From: Saccopteryx bilineata
Lineage: Eukaryota > Chordata > Mammalia > Chiroptera > Emballonuridae
NCBI RefSeq assembly: GCF_036850765.1
Contig: NC_089493.1
Location: 10,293,632 to 10,357,631, forward strand
Direction of reading: 5' to 3'
Length of the DNA stretch: 64,000 nucleotides
Position numbers and translations under genes: made by a program. The notes under the pieces are model-generated. The model did not search any database. It saw nothing but the letters and a program-made list of their open reading frames with translations, and had not been told where the DNA came from. This document shows positions 1-10,489 of the stretch, one piece after another; the stretch's first letter is position 1, and every line of letters starts with the position of its first letter.

Positions 1-2155
1 AATGGCACTAAACTGAAGGCTTTCCCCCTTAAATCAGGAACAAGACAGGGTTGTCCACTCTCTCCACTCTTATTTAATGTGGTACTAGAGGTTCTAGCCA
101 GAGCAATCAGACAAGACAAAGAAATAAAAGGCATCCATATCGGAAAAGAAGAAGTAAAGGTATCACTTTTTGCAGATGATATGATCCTATACATCGAAAA
201 CCCCAAAGAATCCACAAAAAGACTACTAGAAACAATAAGCCAATACAGTAAGGTCGCAGGATACAAAATTAACATACAGAAGTCAATAGCCTTTCTATAT
301 GCCAACAATGAAACAACTGAGAAGGAACTCAAAAGAATAATCCCCTTCACGATTGCAACAAAAAAAAATAAAATACTTAGGAATAAACATAACAAAGAAT
401 GTAAAGGACTTATATAATGAAAACTATAAACCATTGTTAAGGGAAATCGAAAAAGATATAATGAGATGGAAGAATATACCTTGTTCTTGGCTAGGAAAAA
501 TAAATATAATCAAGATGGCTATATTACCCAAAGCAATATACAAATTTAATGCAATTCCCATCAAACTTCCAATGACATTTTTTAAAGAAATAGAGCAAAA
601 AATCATCAGATTTATATGGAACTATAAAAAACCCCGAATAGCCAAAGCAATCCTAAAGAAAAAGAATGAAGCTGGGGGCATAACAATACCTGACTTCAAA
701 CTCTATTATAGGGCCACGACAATCAAAACAGCATGGTACTGGCAGAAAAATAGACACTCAGACCAATGGAACAGAATAGAAAGCCCAGAAATAAAACCAC
801 ATATATATAGTCAAATAATTTTTGATAAAGGGGCCAACAACACACAATGGAGAAAAGAAAGCCTCTTCAATAAATGGTGCTGAGAAAACTGGAAAGCCAC
901 ATGCAAAAGAATGAAACTGGACTACAGTCTCTCCCCCTGTACAAAAATTAACTCAAAATGGATCAAAGATCTAAACATAAGACCTGAAACAATTAAGTAC
1001 ATAGAAGAAGACATAGGTACTCAACTCATGGACCTGGGTTTTAAAGAGCATTTTATGAATTTGACTCCAATGGCAAGAGAAGTGAAGGCAAAAATTAATG
1101 AATGGGACTACATCAGACTAAGAAGTTTTTGCTCAGCAAGAGAAACTGATAACAAAATAAACAGAAAGCCAACTAAATGGGAAATGATATTTTCAAACAA
1201 CAGCTCAGATAAGGGCCTAATATCCAAAATATACAAAGAACTCATAAAACTCAATAACAAACAAACAAACAATCCAATAAAAAAATGGGAAGAGGATATG
1301 AATAGACACTTCTCCCAGGAAGAGATACAAATGGCCAACAGATATATGAAAAGATGCTCATCTTCTTTAGCTATTAGAGAAATGCAAATCAAAACGGCAA
1401 TGAGATACCACCTCACACCTGTTCGATTAGCTGTTATTAGCAAGTCAGGTAATAGCAAATGTTGGAGAGGCTGTGGAGAAAAAGGAACCCTCATACACTG
1501 TTGGTGGGAATGTAAAGTAGTACAACCATTATGGAAGAAAGTATGGTGGTTCCTCAAAAACTGAAAATAGAACTACCTTATGACCCAGCAATCCCTCTAC
1601 TGGGTATATATCCCAAAAACTCAGAAACATTGATACGTAAAGACACATGCAGCCCCATGTTTATTGCAGCATTGTTCACAGTGGCCAGGACATGGAAACA
1701 ACCAAAAAGCCCATCAATAGATGACTGGATAAAGAAGATGTGGCACATATATACTATGGAATACTACTCAGCCATAAGAAATGATGACATCGGAACATTT
1801 ACAGCAAAATGGTGGGATCTTGATAACATGATACGAAGCGAAATAAGTAAATCAGAAAAAAACAGGAACTGTATTATTCCATACATAGGTGGAACATAAT
1901 AGTGAAACTAAGAGACATTGATAAGAGTGTGGTGGTTACGGGGGGAGGGGGGAATGGGAGAGGGATAGGGGGTGGGGAGGGGCACAAAGAAAACAAGATA
2001 GAAGGTGACAGAGGACAATCTGACTTTGGGTGGTGGGTATGCAACATAATTGAACGACAAGATAACCTGGACTTGTTATCTTTGAATATATGTATCCTGA
2101 TTTATTGATGTCACTCCATTAAAAAAATAACATTATAAAAAAAAAAAAAAAAAAA
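1..2155 (+). mobile_element. LINE-1 3' part: ORF2 C-terminal half, 3' UTR and poly(A)
   Basis: This is the 3' portion of an L1 retrotransposon entering from the left edge. The reverse transcriptase catalytic motif FADD is encoded near 169-180. The C-terminal cysteine-rich knuckle (C..C..H..C pattern) lies near 1460-1515, and the ORF2 terminator is at about 1897-1899. The reading frame is broken at least three times: a shift in an A-run near 361-370, a TGA at 881-883 where a Trp codon is expected, and another shift near 1555-1565. The copy is therefore dead. The 3' UTR has a strongly G-rich tract (1937-1982) and ends in a poly(A) run (about 2137-2155). The retained tail suggests moderate age. 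The 5' extent is outside the window. Confidence 0.93.
1937..1982 (+). other. G-rich tract in L1 3' UTR
   Basis: At least four runs of three or more G lie within about 46 bases on the sense strand of the L1 3' UTR. Polypurine, quadruplex-prone tracts at this place are a known feature of mammalian L1 3' UTRs. Quadruplex formation itself is inferred. Confidence 0.6.
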
Positions 2156-2780
2156 GAATGCTCAAATGCCCAAGGAAAGGGCCTGCTATTTGCATCACCA
2201 CTTAACATGCAGGCTCCCAGAGAGGGGAGAGAGACCCAGGACTGGGCCGCAGGAGCTAAGGTGAGAGAGGGTATGGTGGATCATTCTAGAAATGTGGAGG
2301 CAGTGGTTTCAGCGGCACCACTAGACGGAGGAAGGCCTGAGAGCCATGCTGGCGCGCGTCACATCCAGGCAGATCCGTGGCGAAAGCAGAGAGGGGAGGG
2401 GCTCGTGGACGATGGTGGGGGCCCTCGCGCCCCACATAGTGGAGGGTGTTCCTGGAGGGCGAGGAGGGTCTAGTGTCCCTCACACTAAAACGTGCTCACA
2501 TAGTGTTGTCCTAGTGAACTACACTCAGCGTTCGTCGAGGACGTGAGGGGCCTGCTGTCCTACACGCTCCAGGGAGGTGGGCAGCATTCCGTCAAACAAG
2601 ACCACTGGCACATGTAAGAACACCGAGAAGCACAGGCACCCGGCTCCGTTCTGTGGGCGCAACACAGGCCATGGCCCAAGCAGCCATGGTGAGCTGTCCT
2701 CCCACACACCCAGTCCTCCATGGGGCCCAGGTAGGCTTTCTCCTGACTCTAGCGATGACTGGCATGATTCCAAGGTACAG
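2156..2780. other. Intergenic stretch with no recognised feature
   Basis: Moderately GC-rich single-copy-looking DNA. Short open frames on both strands lack any recognisable domain or conserved motif. I see no gene here. Confidence 0.5.
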
Positions 2781-2795
2781 TTAAAAGTGAGATGA

Positions 2796-3171
2796 GGCCC
2801 TGGGCGGTTGGCTCAGTAGTAGAGCGTCGGCCTGGCGTGCAGGAGTCCCCGGTTCGATTCCCGGCCAGGGCACACAGGAGAAGCGCCCATCTGCTTCTCC
2901 ACCCCTCCCCCTCTCCTTCCTCTCTGTCTCTCTCTTCCCCTCCAGCAGCCGAGGCTCCATTGGAGCAAAGATGGCCCAGGCGCTGAGGATGGCTCTGTGG
3001 CCTCTGCCTCAGGCACTAGAATGGCTCTGGATGCAACAGAGCGATGCCCCAGAGGGGCAGAGCATCACCCCCTGGTGGGCATGCCGGGTGGATCCCGGTC
3101 GGGTGCATGCAGGAGTCTGTCTGACTGCCTCCCCGTTTCCAGCTTTGGAAAAATGCAAAAAAGAAAAAAAT
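2796..3171 (+). mobile_element. tRNA-derived SINE (bat VES-like head), family A
   Basis: The element starts with a tRNA-like head holding a pol III box A (GGCTCAGTAGTAGAGCG) and box B (GGTTCGATTCC). A pyrimidine-rich linker, a GC-rich body and an A-rich tail follow. It is flanked by perfect 15-bp target duplications (TTAAAAGTGAGATGA) at 2781-2795 and 3172-3186, which fix its ends. The same family recurs seven more times in the window. Confidence 0.92.
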
Positions 3172-3319
3172 TTAAAAGTGAGATGAGTCAACATTCACAA
3201 GAAGTATGTAAGAACATGTTTTATGCCTTTTGACACTGAGATTAGAAAGATGCTCACGTAAACACGGAGCCCAGCACCCCGAAGAAGTGGTGCTCCATCC
3301 CTTCCCTACCAACGATGAC

Positions 3320-3440
3320 ATAATTTTATGTGTCTATTTGGCTGGGCCATGATACCCACATATGCAGTCCAATATTATTCTGCATGTTTCTGTGAGGGTG
3401 TTTTCGGAGGAGATTAACATTTAAATTGGTGGTACAGTTG
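3320..3440 (+). repeat. Fragment of an ancient interspersed repeat
   Basis: This shares phrases such as GTGAGGGTGTTTTCGGA and GAGATTAACATTTAAAT with the region at 20515-20920, so both derive from one old mammalian repeat that I cannot name confidently. A family A SINE has inserted at its right side. Confidence 0.5.
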
Positions 3441-3818
3441 ATTTTTTTTTTTTTTTTGTATTTTTCTGAAGTTAGAAGCAGGGAAGCAGAGAGACAGACA
3501 CCGGCATGTGCCTGACCAGAATCCACCAGGCATGCCCACCAGGGGGTGATGCTCTGCCCATCTGGAGTGTTGCTCCGTTGTGGCTGGAGACATTCTAACA
3601 CCTGAGGTGGAGGCCATTGAGCCATTCTCAGTGCCTGGGCCAACTTTGTTCTAATGGAGCCTTGGCTGTAGGAAGGGAAGGGAGCGATAGAAAGAAAGGA
3701 GAGGGGGAGGGTGGAGAAGCAGATGGGCGCTTACTCCTGTGTGCCTTTGCCAGGAATCGAACCCGGGACTTCCACACACAAGGCCAACTCTCTACCGCTG
3801 AGCCAACCAGCTAGGGTT
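3441..3818 (-). mobile_element. tRNA-derived SINE, family A, inverted and diverged
   Basis: A poly(T) run at the left is the reversed tail. The body reads in reverse to a tRNA-like head with box B and box A near 3750-3815. It is more diverged than the other copies, and its target duplication is not clear (CAGTTGA against CAATTGA at best). Confidence 0.88.
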
Positions 3819-4728
3819 CAATTGAAGTTCTTAACAGAACACAGACCAGCCTCCTTGGAACAAGAGGGAATTCTGCCAGCAGATGGCATGAAGACTTGAA
3901 GCACCCTCTCTTCCTGCGTCTCCATCCTCCACACATGAGAACCAATCCCATAAACCTGTCAGTCGCCTCTCTCTGCTTGCCCTGGGCCAGGCACTGCGTA
4001 GACACTGCCTGTGTACGATCACATTTAGCTCCCACCACAACCCTGAGAGGTGGGCTCTACTGTAGGGTCTGGAATGGAATCCAAAACACACACATCCAGA
4101 GTTGCTTCTTCTTTCCCTGCCGTATGAAAGGTTAAAGAGCCAGATAATCGAGGTGCAAGCCAAGAGTCAACTGGTTCCCCTTCGGTGAGAAAGGAACTCT
4201 GGCCATGGACTCCAACTCTCTTGTGTATTCATACTGCAAGTGTGTCTTTATAAATCTCCCAGAGGATTCTCAGCACTGTTTTGGACCCACAGGCAGGCTC
4301 TTAAACGTTGGTCGGGGTAGCTGACCCAATCAGTGCCTGGCCCACAGGGGCGTGGCCTTCACCTGTCCAGCACACACAGTTTGAGGCCCTCCACCCGGGA
4401 CTTTCTCGGGCCTCACACACCAGACAGGCCAGAGGCACACCCCGCCGCCCTGCAGAGTCAGACCCAGTCTCTGGGAGCCCTCATGTTTTAAATGTGCCTG
4501 CTGATTGCAACCACTGTGCCAACCTGGACGAGCTTGCCTTTAAAGCAAAAGGTTTATGGGCCTGATTAACTAATCCCCCTTAACAGTGCTTTATTTATTT
4601 ATTTTATTATAAATGAGATACGTGTTCTTTGTGAGAAATTAAGAGAATGCAAAAATCCACAAAGAAGAACATACAAGTCACCTCAATTTTATCACCTGAA
4701 GACTCACTCATAAAAAATATTCATTTCA
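3819..4728. other. Intergenic stretch with no recognised feature
   Basis: No coding potential or named repeat is recognised. The stretch is mixed composition and turns AT-rich toward 4580-4720. Confidence 0.45.
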
Positions 4729-5117
4729 GGCCCTGGCCGGTTGGCTCAGCGGTAGAGCGTCGGCCTGGCGTGTGGGGGACCCGGGTTCGATTCCCGGCCA
4801 GGGCACACAGGAGAAGCGCCCATTTGCTTCTCCATCCCCCCTCCTTCCTCTCTGTCTCTCTCTTCCCCTCCCACAGCCAAGGCTCCATTGGAGCAAAGAT
4901 GGCCCGGGCACTGGGGATGGCTCCTTGGCCTCTGCCCCAGGTGCTAGAGTAGCTCTGGTCGTGGCAGAGCGACGCCCCAGAGGGGCAGAGCATCTCCCCT
5001 GGTGGGTAGAGCGTCGCCCCTGGTGGGCATGCCGGGTGGATCCCGGTCGGGCGCATGCGGGAGTCTGTCTGACTGTCTTTCCCCGTTTCCAACTTCAGAA
5101 AAATTAAAAAAAAAAAA
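4729..5117 (+). mobile_element. tRNA-derived SINE, family A
   Basis: A complete copy with intact box A and box B in the first 75 bases, a GC-rich body and an A-rich tail. An imperfect duplication (ATTCATTTCA before, ATTTATTTCAT after) suggests ordinary L1-driven insertion. Confidence 0.92.
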
Positions 5118-5444
5118 TTTATTTCATTCTAGGCTTTGCTCCAGGTCTTGGGTGATACTTGGGTAAATGAAGGTCAATGTCCATTTTATGGGGTTTTCAA
5201 TAGAGCAGGGGAGAAGATTCTGTTCTATTTTCTGGGTTTCCTTCCAGTCCTTTTTTTTTTCTGTATGTGGACTATATTTATTTAAAGTATCAGGAAAGTC
5301 CTGAATGGTGTGGAGTGGTGGTAAAGGCTTTGCCTGGGGAGGCAGGCATGTCTCTGAGCGCAGACCCACCCCCTGGGTGATGAGCTAGAGCCTCAGTTTC
5401 CCATCGGTAAAGCAGTGAAGATAGTGCCTCTCTCACATTCTTTT

Positions 5445-5575
5445 TCCACAGTTTTATTCATAAATAATCGACATGCATCACCGTGTAAGTTCAAGGAGCA
5501 CAGCCTGATGGTTTCAGTTGCACGTACTATGCAGTGGTGGCCACTACACGGTTAGCTAAGATCTTGCATTTTTAT
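5445..5575 (-). mobile_element. Old L1 fragment (antisense 3' end)
   Basis: The wording (TTTTATTCATAAATAAT, then a GTAAGTTCAAGGAGCAC-like phrase, then GGCCACTACACGG) resembles the reversed 3' UTR of old mammalian L1M elements. It is strongly diverged, so the assignment is tentative. Confidence 0.4.
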
Positions 5576-5654
5576 TGCGAGAGTGACCCTTCAAGGACAC
5601 CGCTGGAATGCACAAAGTACTCATCAAAGGTCAACAACGACTGGTGCCTCGACG

Positions 5655-5885
5655 CCCTGCTGTCAGCCCTGGTCTCGGACTCTCCTCACGCCCGCCTGCC
5701 CGTGGGGCCCAGAACCCCAGCCCACTGTTCGTAGGACAGGCAGGCGGGACGGGGCCTCTGACAAACAGGTCCCTGCTGTCAGCCCTGGTCTCGGACTCTC
5801 CTCATGCCCGCCCGTGGGGCCCGGAATCCCAGCCCACTCTTTGTAGGACAGGCAGGCAGGACGGGGCCTCTGACAAACAGGTCCC
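5655..5885 (+). repeat. Two-copy tandem duplication, ~112-116 bp unit
   Basis: The phrase CCCTGCTGTCAGCCCTGG begins at 5655 and 5771, and the start of a third unit appears at 5883. The two units are nearly identical apart from a small length change in the middle. Confidence 0.85.
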
Positions 5886-6087
5886 TGCCTGTTTGCTGCG
5901 CACTGTCTTCATTCTGGTTCCAGGAACTGACTGGACAAATATTGACTGGCTGCTGTGATCGCCAAACACCATTCCCCTGTGGGGCGCGGGCGACGCGGTG
6001 AGGACCCGGGCCAGCGCAGGGTCCCTGCTGTGAGTACCGTGCTTGCGCTGGGAATGAAAGTGGGGTGGCGGGCCGGGGCGGGCACTG

Positions 6088-6113
6088 CCCCTCTCTCTCT
6101 CTCTCTCTCTCTC
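6088..6113 (+). repeat. (CT)n microsatellite
   Basis: An uninterrupted CT dinucleotide run of about 12 copies. Confidence 0.9.
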
Positions 6114-6384
6114 TGGCTTTCACAGCAAGGATGGGAGAACTGAGTCCCTTGAAGAAAATATGCCATGATGTTCTGCTTCTAAGGTTTGAGGTTGGAGCGT
6201 CAGGTTTTAAATGGCCTTTTATGAAAAATAAATTAGTCTTCAAAAATTTTGAGAGAGGAACTCCCGGTATTCCTGGCTGATAGACCAGAAAACAGAAGAA
6301 CACAACCCAAAGCAAAGTGACTAGAATGCTGTAGCAAACTGACTAGAAGCTCGGTCACATGAAAAGGGTCATTCTTCAGAGCCC

Positions 6385-6520
6385 TGGTCTGAACTTGGAG
6401 TCACGCCCCCGCCACTTAACAGGTGTCCGTCTTGACCTCGAGTCTCGATTTCTCCACGTGTACAACGGGGATCACAACATCCGTGTCTTAAGGGTCTCGT
6501 AGGGTTGAATGGAAGGACAC
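6385..6520 (+). repeat. MIR SINE relic
   Basis: This matches the MIR core order: a GTCTTGACCTC-like phrase, then a TCTCGATTTCTCCACGTGTAC phrase equivalent to the MIR CAGTTTCCTCATCTGTAAA, then GGGATCACAACA. It is highly diverged, as expected for this ancient family. Confidence 0.55.
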
Positions 6521-6894
6521 GGAGCAAGTGTTTCCCAGCCGGCGGCGTTGGGGCGGGACCGCGCTCATCAGGCGGGACTGCCCACTGCCCTAGCCTTTCC
6601 GAGCTTGCTCCCGCCCGCGCCACTCCCTCTCCAGTCTTTGAGATGGTCCCAAACCCCCTCTTCGTGCTCGACCCTCCCCTGCACTATAGAACATCTCTGT
6701 CTGGGGACGCCACCAGCTACAATCTAGCTAACATCCCCAAAACAGAAAATGAACAATAGACAGGAATATTATAATGAATTAGTGGAGTTCCTAATTTTCC
6801 TCTGGGATCTTTCCGGAAAAGAAAGGAAAGAAGGACATGGGCTATAATTACACCCAGACTCAGTAGAAAGGGGTGAAAATGAACACTGTGTACG

Positions 6895-7105
6895 TTCCCT
6901 GTGCCAGGTGCTTCATGCACTGAGTCTTGTAATCCTCAAGGGACCCCCACCCCCAGAAGGTAGACATTATCATTTGCGTTTTGCGAACAGGGACAGCAGT
7001 TCAGAGAGAGAGAGGTTCCTTTGCACAGAACCAGACAGTGAGGGACTCCTGAGCTGTGAGTCAGACCCAGGCCCCTATCCTCATAACTTGGTCCTCATCG
7101 GGAGC
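6895..7105 (-). repeat. MIR/MIR3-type relic, reversed
   Basis: Reading on the minus strand gives a GTGCATGAAGCACCTGG end and the core related to CTCTGAACTGCTGTCCC. The plus strand has CATTATCATTTGCGTTTTGCG in the place of the usual CCCATTTTACAGATGAGG. Confidence 0.45.
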
Positions 7106-7710
7106 TGCGTCCTTCGGCAAGCCTGGGAGCGCTTGGCACGCAGGAGGTTGAAAACTGTAGTGACCTCAACGGGACAAAAAGGATAAGCCCGAAATAGTCC
7201 CGTGGTAGTCGTATTTCTTATCTTCCCCAGGGGCAGACCAGTTCTGCTTCTTCCAAATCACCCGTCGAAAGGAAACCCACATTGGGAATGGAAACTGCCG
7301 TTAGGCAGGGAGCAGGCAGGCAGGACGTGGCCTTGGGAGACTGCCCACAGCACTTTGACCAGTTTCAACATAACCGACGACGGGGTTACATATGAGGTTA
7401 CATCCATCCCTCCGGACGACCGGCCTTCAGGCTCAGCGGAGCGGTCGGGGCAGCAGGCAACACAATCCTCCTGCAAAAATACGCTCTTTCCCACACAGTC
7501 GGAGTCTGTGACTGATCCAGGGGCCGCTGGTTTGGGCCAACGGCACTCAAGGTGCTGATTAAGGCACAGACGTTATCAGGACAAACACACAACAAGAACC
7601 GGCTGGTCAGCAGTGAACAGCCCCTGCGGAACGGGCCAGGGGAAGTGTCTGTTTTGAAGAGAGCAGGGGGAAGATGCCCTCCCTACGGGGGACGTCGAGG
7701 TGCGGGGAGT

Positions 7711-8158
7711 CAGAGTGAGCACCGTGGCCCCGTGTGCTCTGTGCACACGTGTGGGGATGTGCGGGAGACACTGAGAGGGGAGGGGGGCAGTACACGGAGG
7801 CAGAGTGAGCACCGTGGCCCCGTGTGCTCTGTGCACACGTGGGGATGTGCAGGAGACACTGAGATGGAGGGGGGCAGTACACGGAGGTAGAGTGAACACT
7901 GTGGCCCCGTGTGCTCTGTGCACACGTGGGGATGTGTGGGAGGCACTGAGACGGAAGGGGGCAGTGCACGGAGTCAGAGTGAGCACCGTGGCCCCGTGTG
8001 CTCTGTGCACACGTGGGGATGTGCAGGAGACACTGAGATGGAGGGGGGCAGTACACAGAGGTAGAGTGAGCACTGTGGCCCCGTGTGCTCTGTGCACACG
8101 TGGGGATGTGTGGGAGGCACTGAGACGGAGGGGGCAGTACACGGAGGCAGAGTGAGCA
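7711..8158 (+). repeat. Minisatellite with 86-90 bp unit and dimeric higher order
   Basis: Units start at 7711, 7801, 7888, 7975 and 8062, with a partial sixth at 8148. Units 2 and 4 share GTGCAGGAGACACTGAGATGG. Units 3 and 5 share GTGTGGGAGGCACTGAGACGG. The array is therefore built from a dimer of about 174 bp. Long open frames on the minus strand across it are a by-product of the repeat and are not called as genes. Confidence 0.93.
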
Positions 8159-8266
8159 GGCAGGCCCTGTCCACACTGCAGCTTCCCCTCCAGCTGAGCT
8201 GCACTCCAGCCTGAAGCAGGGCTGGCCTGCTCCCACATCCTCTCTGTAATAAAGCACAAGAGGTCC

Positions 8267-8709
8267 TGTGTTAGCCTCCTGGGCTGTCATAACAGAGGAT
8301 CACAGACGAGGCGGCTTCCACAGCAGAAACGTGTTGTCTGTCTCTGGTTCTGGTGGCCAGAATTCCAAGATCAAGGTGTGGGCAGCGCTGGTTCCTTCTG
8401 AGGCGGAGGGAGGGCTGTCGTGGGCCTCACCCTGACCTTTGGCGGTTTGCTGGGGTCTTGGGCAGGCCTTGGCTTGTAGCTCTCGGCCTTCATCTCACAT
8501 GACGTTCTCCTGAGCGTGTCTATGTCCAAAGTCTCCCTTTCTGTAAGGACACCAGTCACACTGAACTAGGGGCCCATCCACTGAGTTCACCTTAACTAAT
8601 GACCTCTCCGTGACCCAGTTTCCAAACAAGATCACACTCTGAGATACTGGGGATTAAGACCTCAGCATATGAATTTGGGGTGCAGGGATGCGCAGTTCAA
8701 CTCATAACA
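8267..8709 (+). mobile_element. Solo LTR, MLT1-like (ERVL-MaLR type)
   Basis: The fragment starts TGTGTTAG and ends CATAACA, the TG...CA ends expected of an LTR. The order of internal phrases (TGTCATAACAGAGGATCAC, then CCAAGATCAAGGTGT, TAAGGACACCAGTCACACTG, GATACTGGGGATTAAGAC) follows MLT1-class LTRs. No viral coding sequence accompanies it and no target duplication remains. Confidence 0.62.
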
Positions 8710-8749
8710 GAAATCTCTCCCAAACCTCTGGATCAATTAAGATGTAGTT

Positions 8750-9115
8750 CAGGGGTCCCCAAACTTTTTACACAGGGGGCCAGTTCACTGTCCCTCAGAC
8801 CGTTGGAGGGCCGGACTATAAAAAAAAACTATGAACAAATCCCTATGCACACTGCACATATCTTATTTTAAAGTAAAAAAAACAAAACGGGAACAAATAC
8901 AATATTTAAAATAAAAAACAAGTAAATTTAAATCAAGAAACTGACCAGTATTTCAATGGGAACTATGGGCCTGCTTTTGGCTAATGAGATGCTCAATGTG
9001 CTCCTTTCATTGACCACCAATGAAAGAGGTGCCCCTTCCGGAAGTGCAGCGGAGGCAGGATAAATGGCCTCAGGGGGCCGCATGTGGCCCGCGGGTCGTA
9101 GTTTGGGGACCCCTG
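8750..9115 (+). mobile_element. Non-autonomous hAT transposon (MITE), 366 bp
   Basis: Near-perfect terminal inverted repeats: CAGGGGTCCCCAAACT at the left and AGTTTGGGGACCCCTG at the right. A perfect 8-bp target duplication ATGTAGTT lies at 8742-8749 and 9116-9123. The 8-bp duplication and CAGGG ends define the hAT superfamily. It has no transposase frame, so it must have been moved in trans. The intact ends suggest relatively recent insertion. Confidence 0.93.
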
Positions 9116-9513
9116 ATGTAGTTGAAGCACTGCGTGTGACAAGTTTGATGGAGGCGGAGCTGAGTTGATCTGTCTCTCCTGTCTGCCCCCAGGCCCCACC
9201 CACCGTCCACCTTTGCTGCCTGCTCTAGGGCTGTGGGTAGGGCTCTGCCCACAAGGTCCCCAAGGTCATGCTATCCACAAGCAGGCCATGGAAGGTCACA
9301 GGGTAGAGGGCGCTCCTCTCTCGGGGCGGACCTGTCCCAGGAGTTGCCCACAACATCCTTTCCCCTCTAACTGGCAACATTATAGTTAACGGCCACACCG
9401 AGATGCAAGGGAGGCCGGGCCACACTCACTGTCACAGTGTCCCGAACATTTGCTCCAGAGTTTTGGGCATCGTCCCAATCCTTGAAACTTAACACATGAT
9501 TGAAAGAATGGCT

Positions 9514-9573
9514 GGAAAGAAGACAGGAAGGGAGGGAGAGAGGGAAGGAAGAAAGGAGGAAGGAAGGAAGGAA
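9514..9573 (+). repeat. Purine (GGAA)n-like low-complexity tract
   Basis: An imperfect GGAA/GGAG run. Open frames through it (rich in R, E, K, G) are compositional artefacts. Confidence 0.8.
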
Positions 9574-9843
9574 AATAGGCCACGGAAGTTGTTTTATAGC
9601 CCAGAGTCCCATTCCGAACATCGTAGAGACACACCGGTGTGTGAAGCAGATAAAGAGCCGCTGTGCTAACTGGAGCCTCGGGGGGACGTGTCCAGAGCCC
9701 CGCCTGCCGTCCCCCAACCCCTCCTCTGCAGGGCCCCTTGGGACGCCTGTGGGGTACAGCTTGGGTGTGAGGTTTGTTGTGTGAGCAATGGGGAGCTGGG
9801 ATGTCGTTTATAGAGAGTGATGTGTTCAAGGTCTTGCTTTCAG

Positions 9844-10489
9844 AGGATGGGGCCAGCGTGGCTGTGGCTACTGGGAGCAGGGATCCTGGCCTCCGCCCAC
9901 TACCAGCCCTCTCCTGCCCATGGAGATAAGAGTCCAGGGATGCCTCCAGCCCCCGCTGGTCAGCTGTCAGAGCCCGTGCCCACCTACCACAAAATCACAC
10001 CCACCATTACCAACTTTGCTCTGCGTCTGTATAAGCGGCTGGCAGTGGAGACCTCAGGAAACATCTTCTTCTCTCCAGTGAGCATCTCCACCGCCCTGGC
10101 CCTGCTCTCTCTCGGGGCCCAGACCGACACCTCCACTCAGATCCTGGAGGGCCTGGGCTTCAACCTCACGGAGACCCCGCCAGCCGACATCCACCGGGGC
10201 TTCCAGAGCCTCGTCCGCACCCTTGACCTGCCCAGCCCCAAACTTGAACTGAAAGTGGGCAGCTCGCTCTTCCTGGACAAGCAGCTGCAGCCCCGGCAGC
10301 AGTTTCTGGACGACGTCCGGGAGCTGTACGGGGCTTCTGCTCTTTCCGCTAACTTCACGGATCCCGCCACCACGGGGCGGCAGATCAACGACTACGTGAG
10401 AAAGCAGACGTACGGGCAGGTGGCGGGCTGCCTCCAGGAGCTCAGCGACGACACCCTCATGGTCCTCCTCAACTACATCTTCTTCAAAG
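9844..10489 (+). CDS. SERPINA11: SERPINA11 first coding exon
   Basis: The acceptor CTTGCTTTCAG ends at 9843. The exon holds three untranslated bases, then the start codon, and ends CTTCAAAG before the donor GTGAGC at 10490. It encodes residues 1-214 plus one base: the signal peptide, helices A-F and strand s3A start. The same exon boundary (FFK) is used in SERPINA1. Confidence 0.95.

Noticed and set aside
2796..2872. tRNA gene-like cloverleaf with box A and box B, also in the other SINE heads (4729, 24751-25146, 33688, 52431, 55279, 63185)
   Set aside because: Each is the head of a SINE with a body, A-tail and usually target duplications; none stands alone with tRNA gene flanks.
5779..6315. 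178-codon minus-strand open frame
   Set aside because: It spans the two-copy tandem duplication and a CT microsatellite, with no recognisable domain.
7576..8290. Two 227-codon minus-strand open frames
   Set aside because: They lie almost wholly within the 87-bp minisatellite and read the same repeat in different frames.
9817..9846. Upstream in-frame ATG start for SERPINA11
   Set aside because: It lies before a good splice acceptor (CTTTCAG at 9837-9843). The ATG at 9847 gives the signal peptide expected from other mammals.
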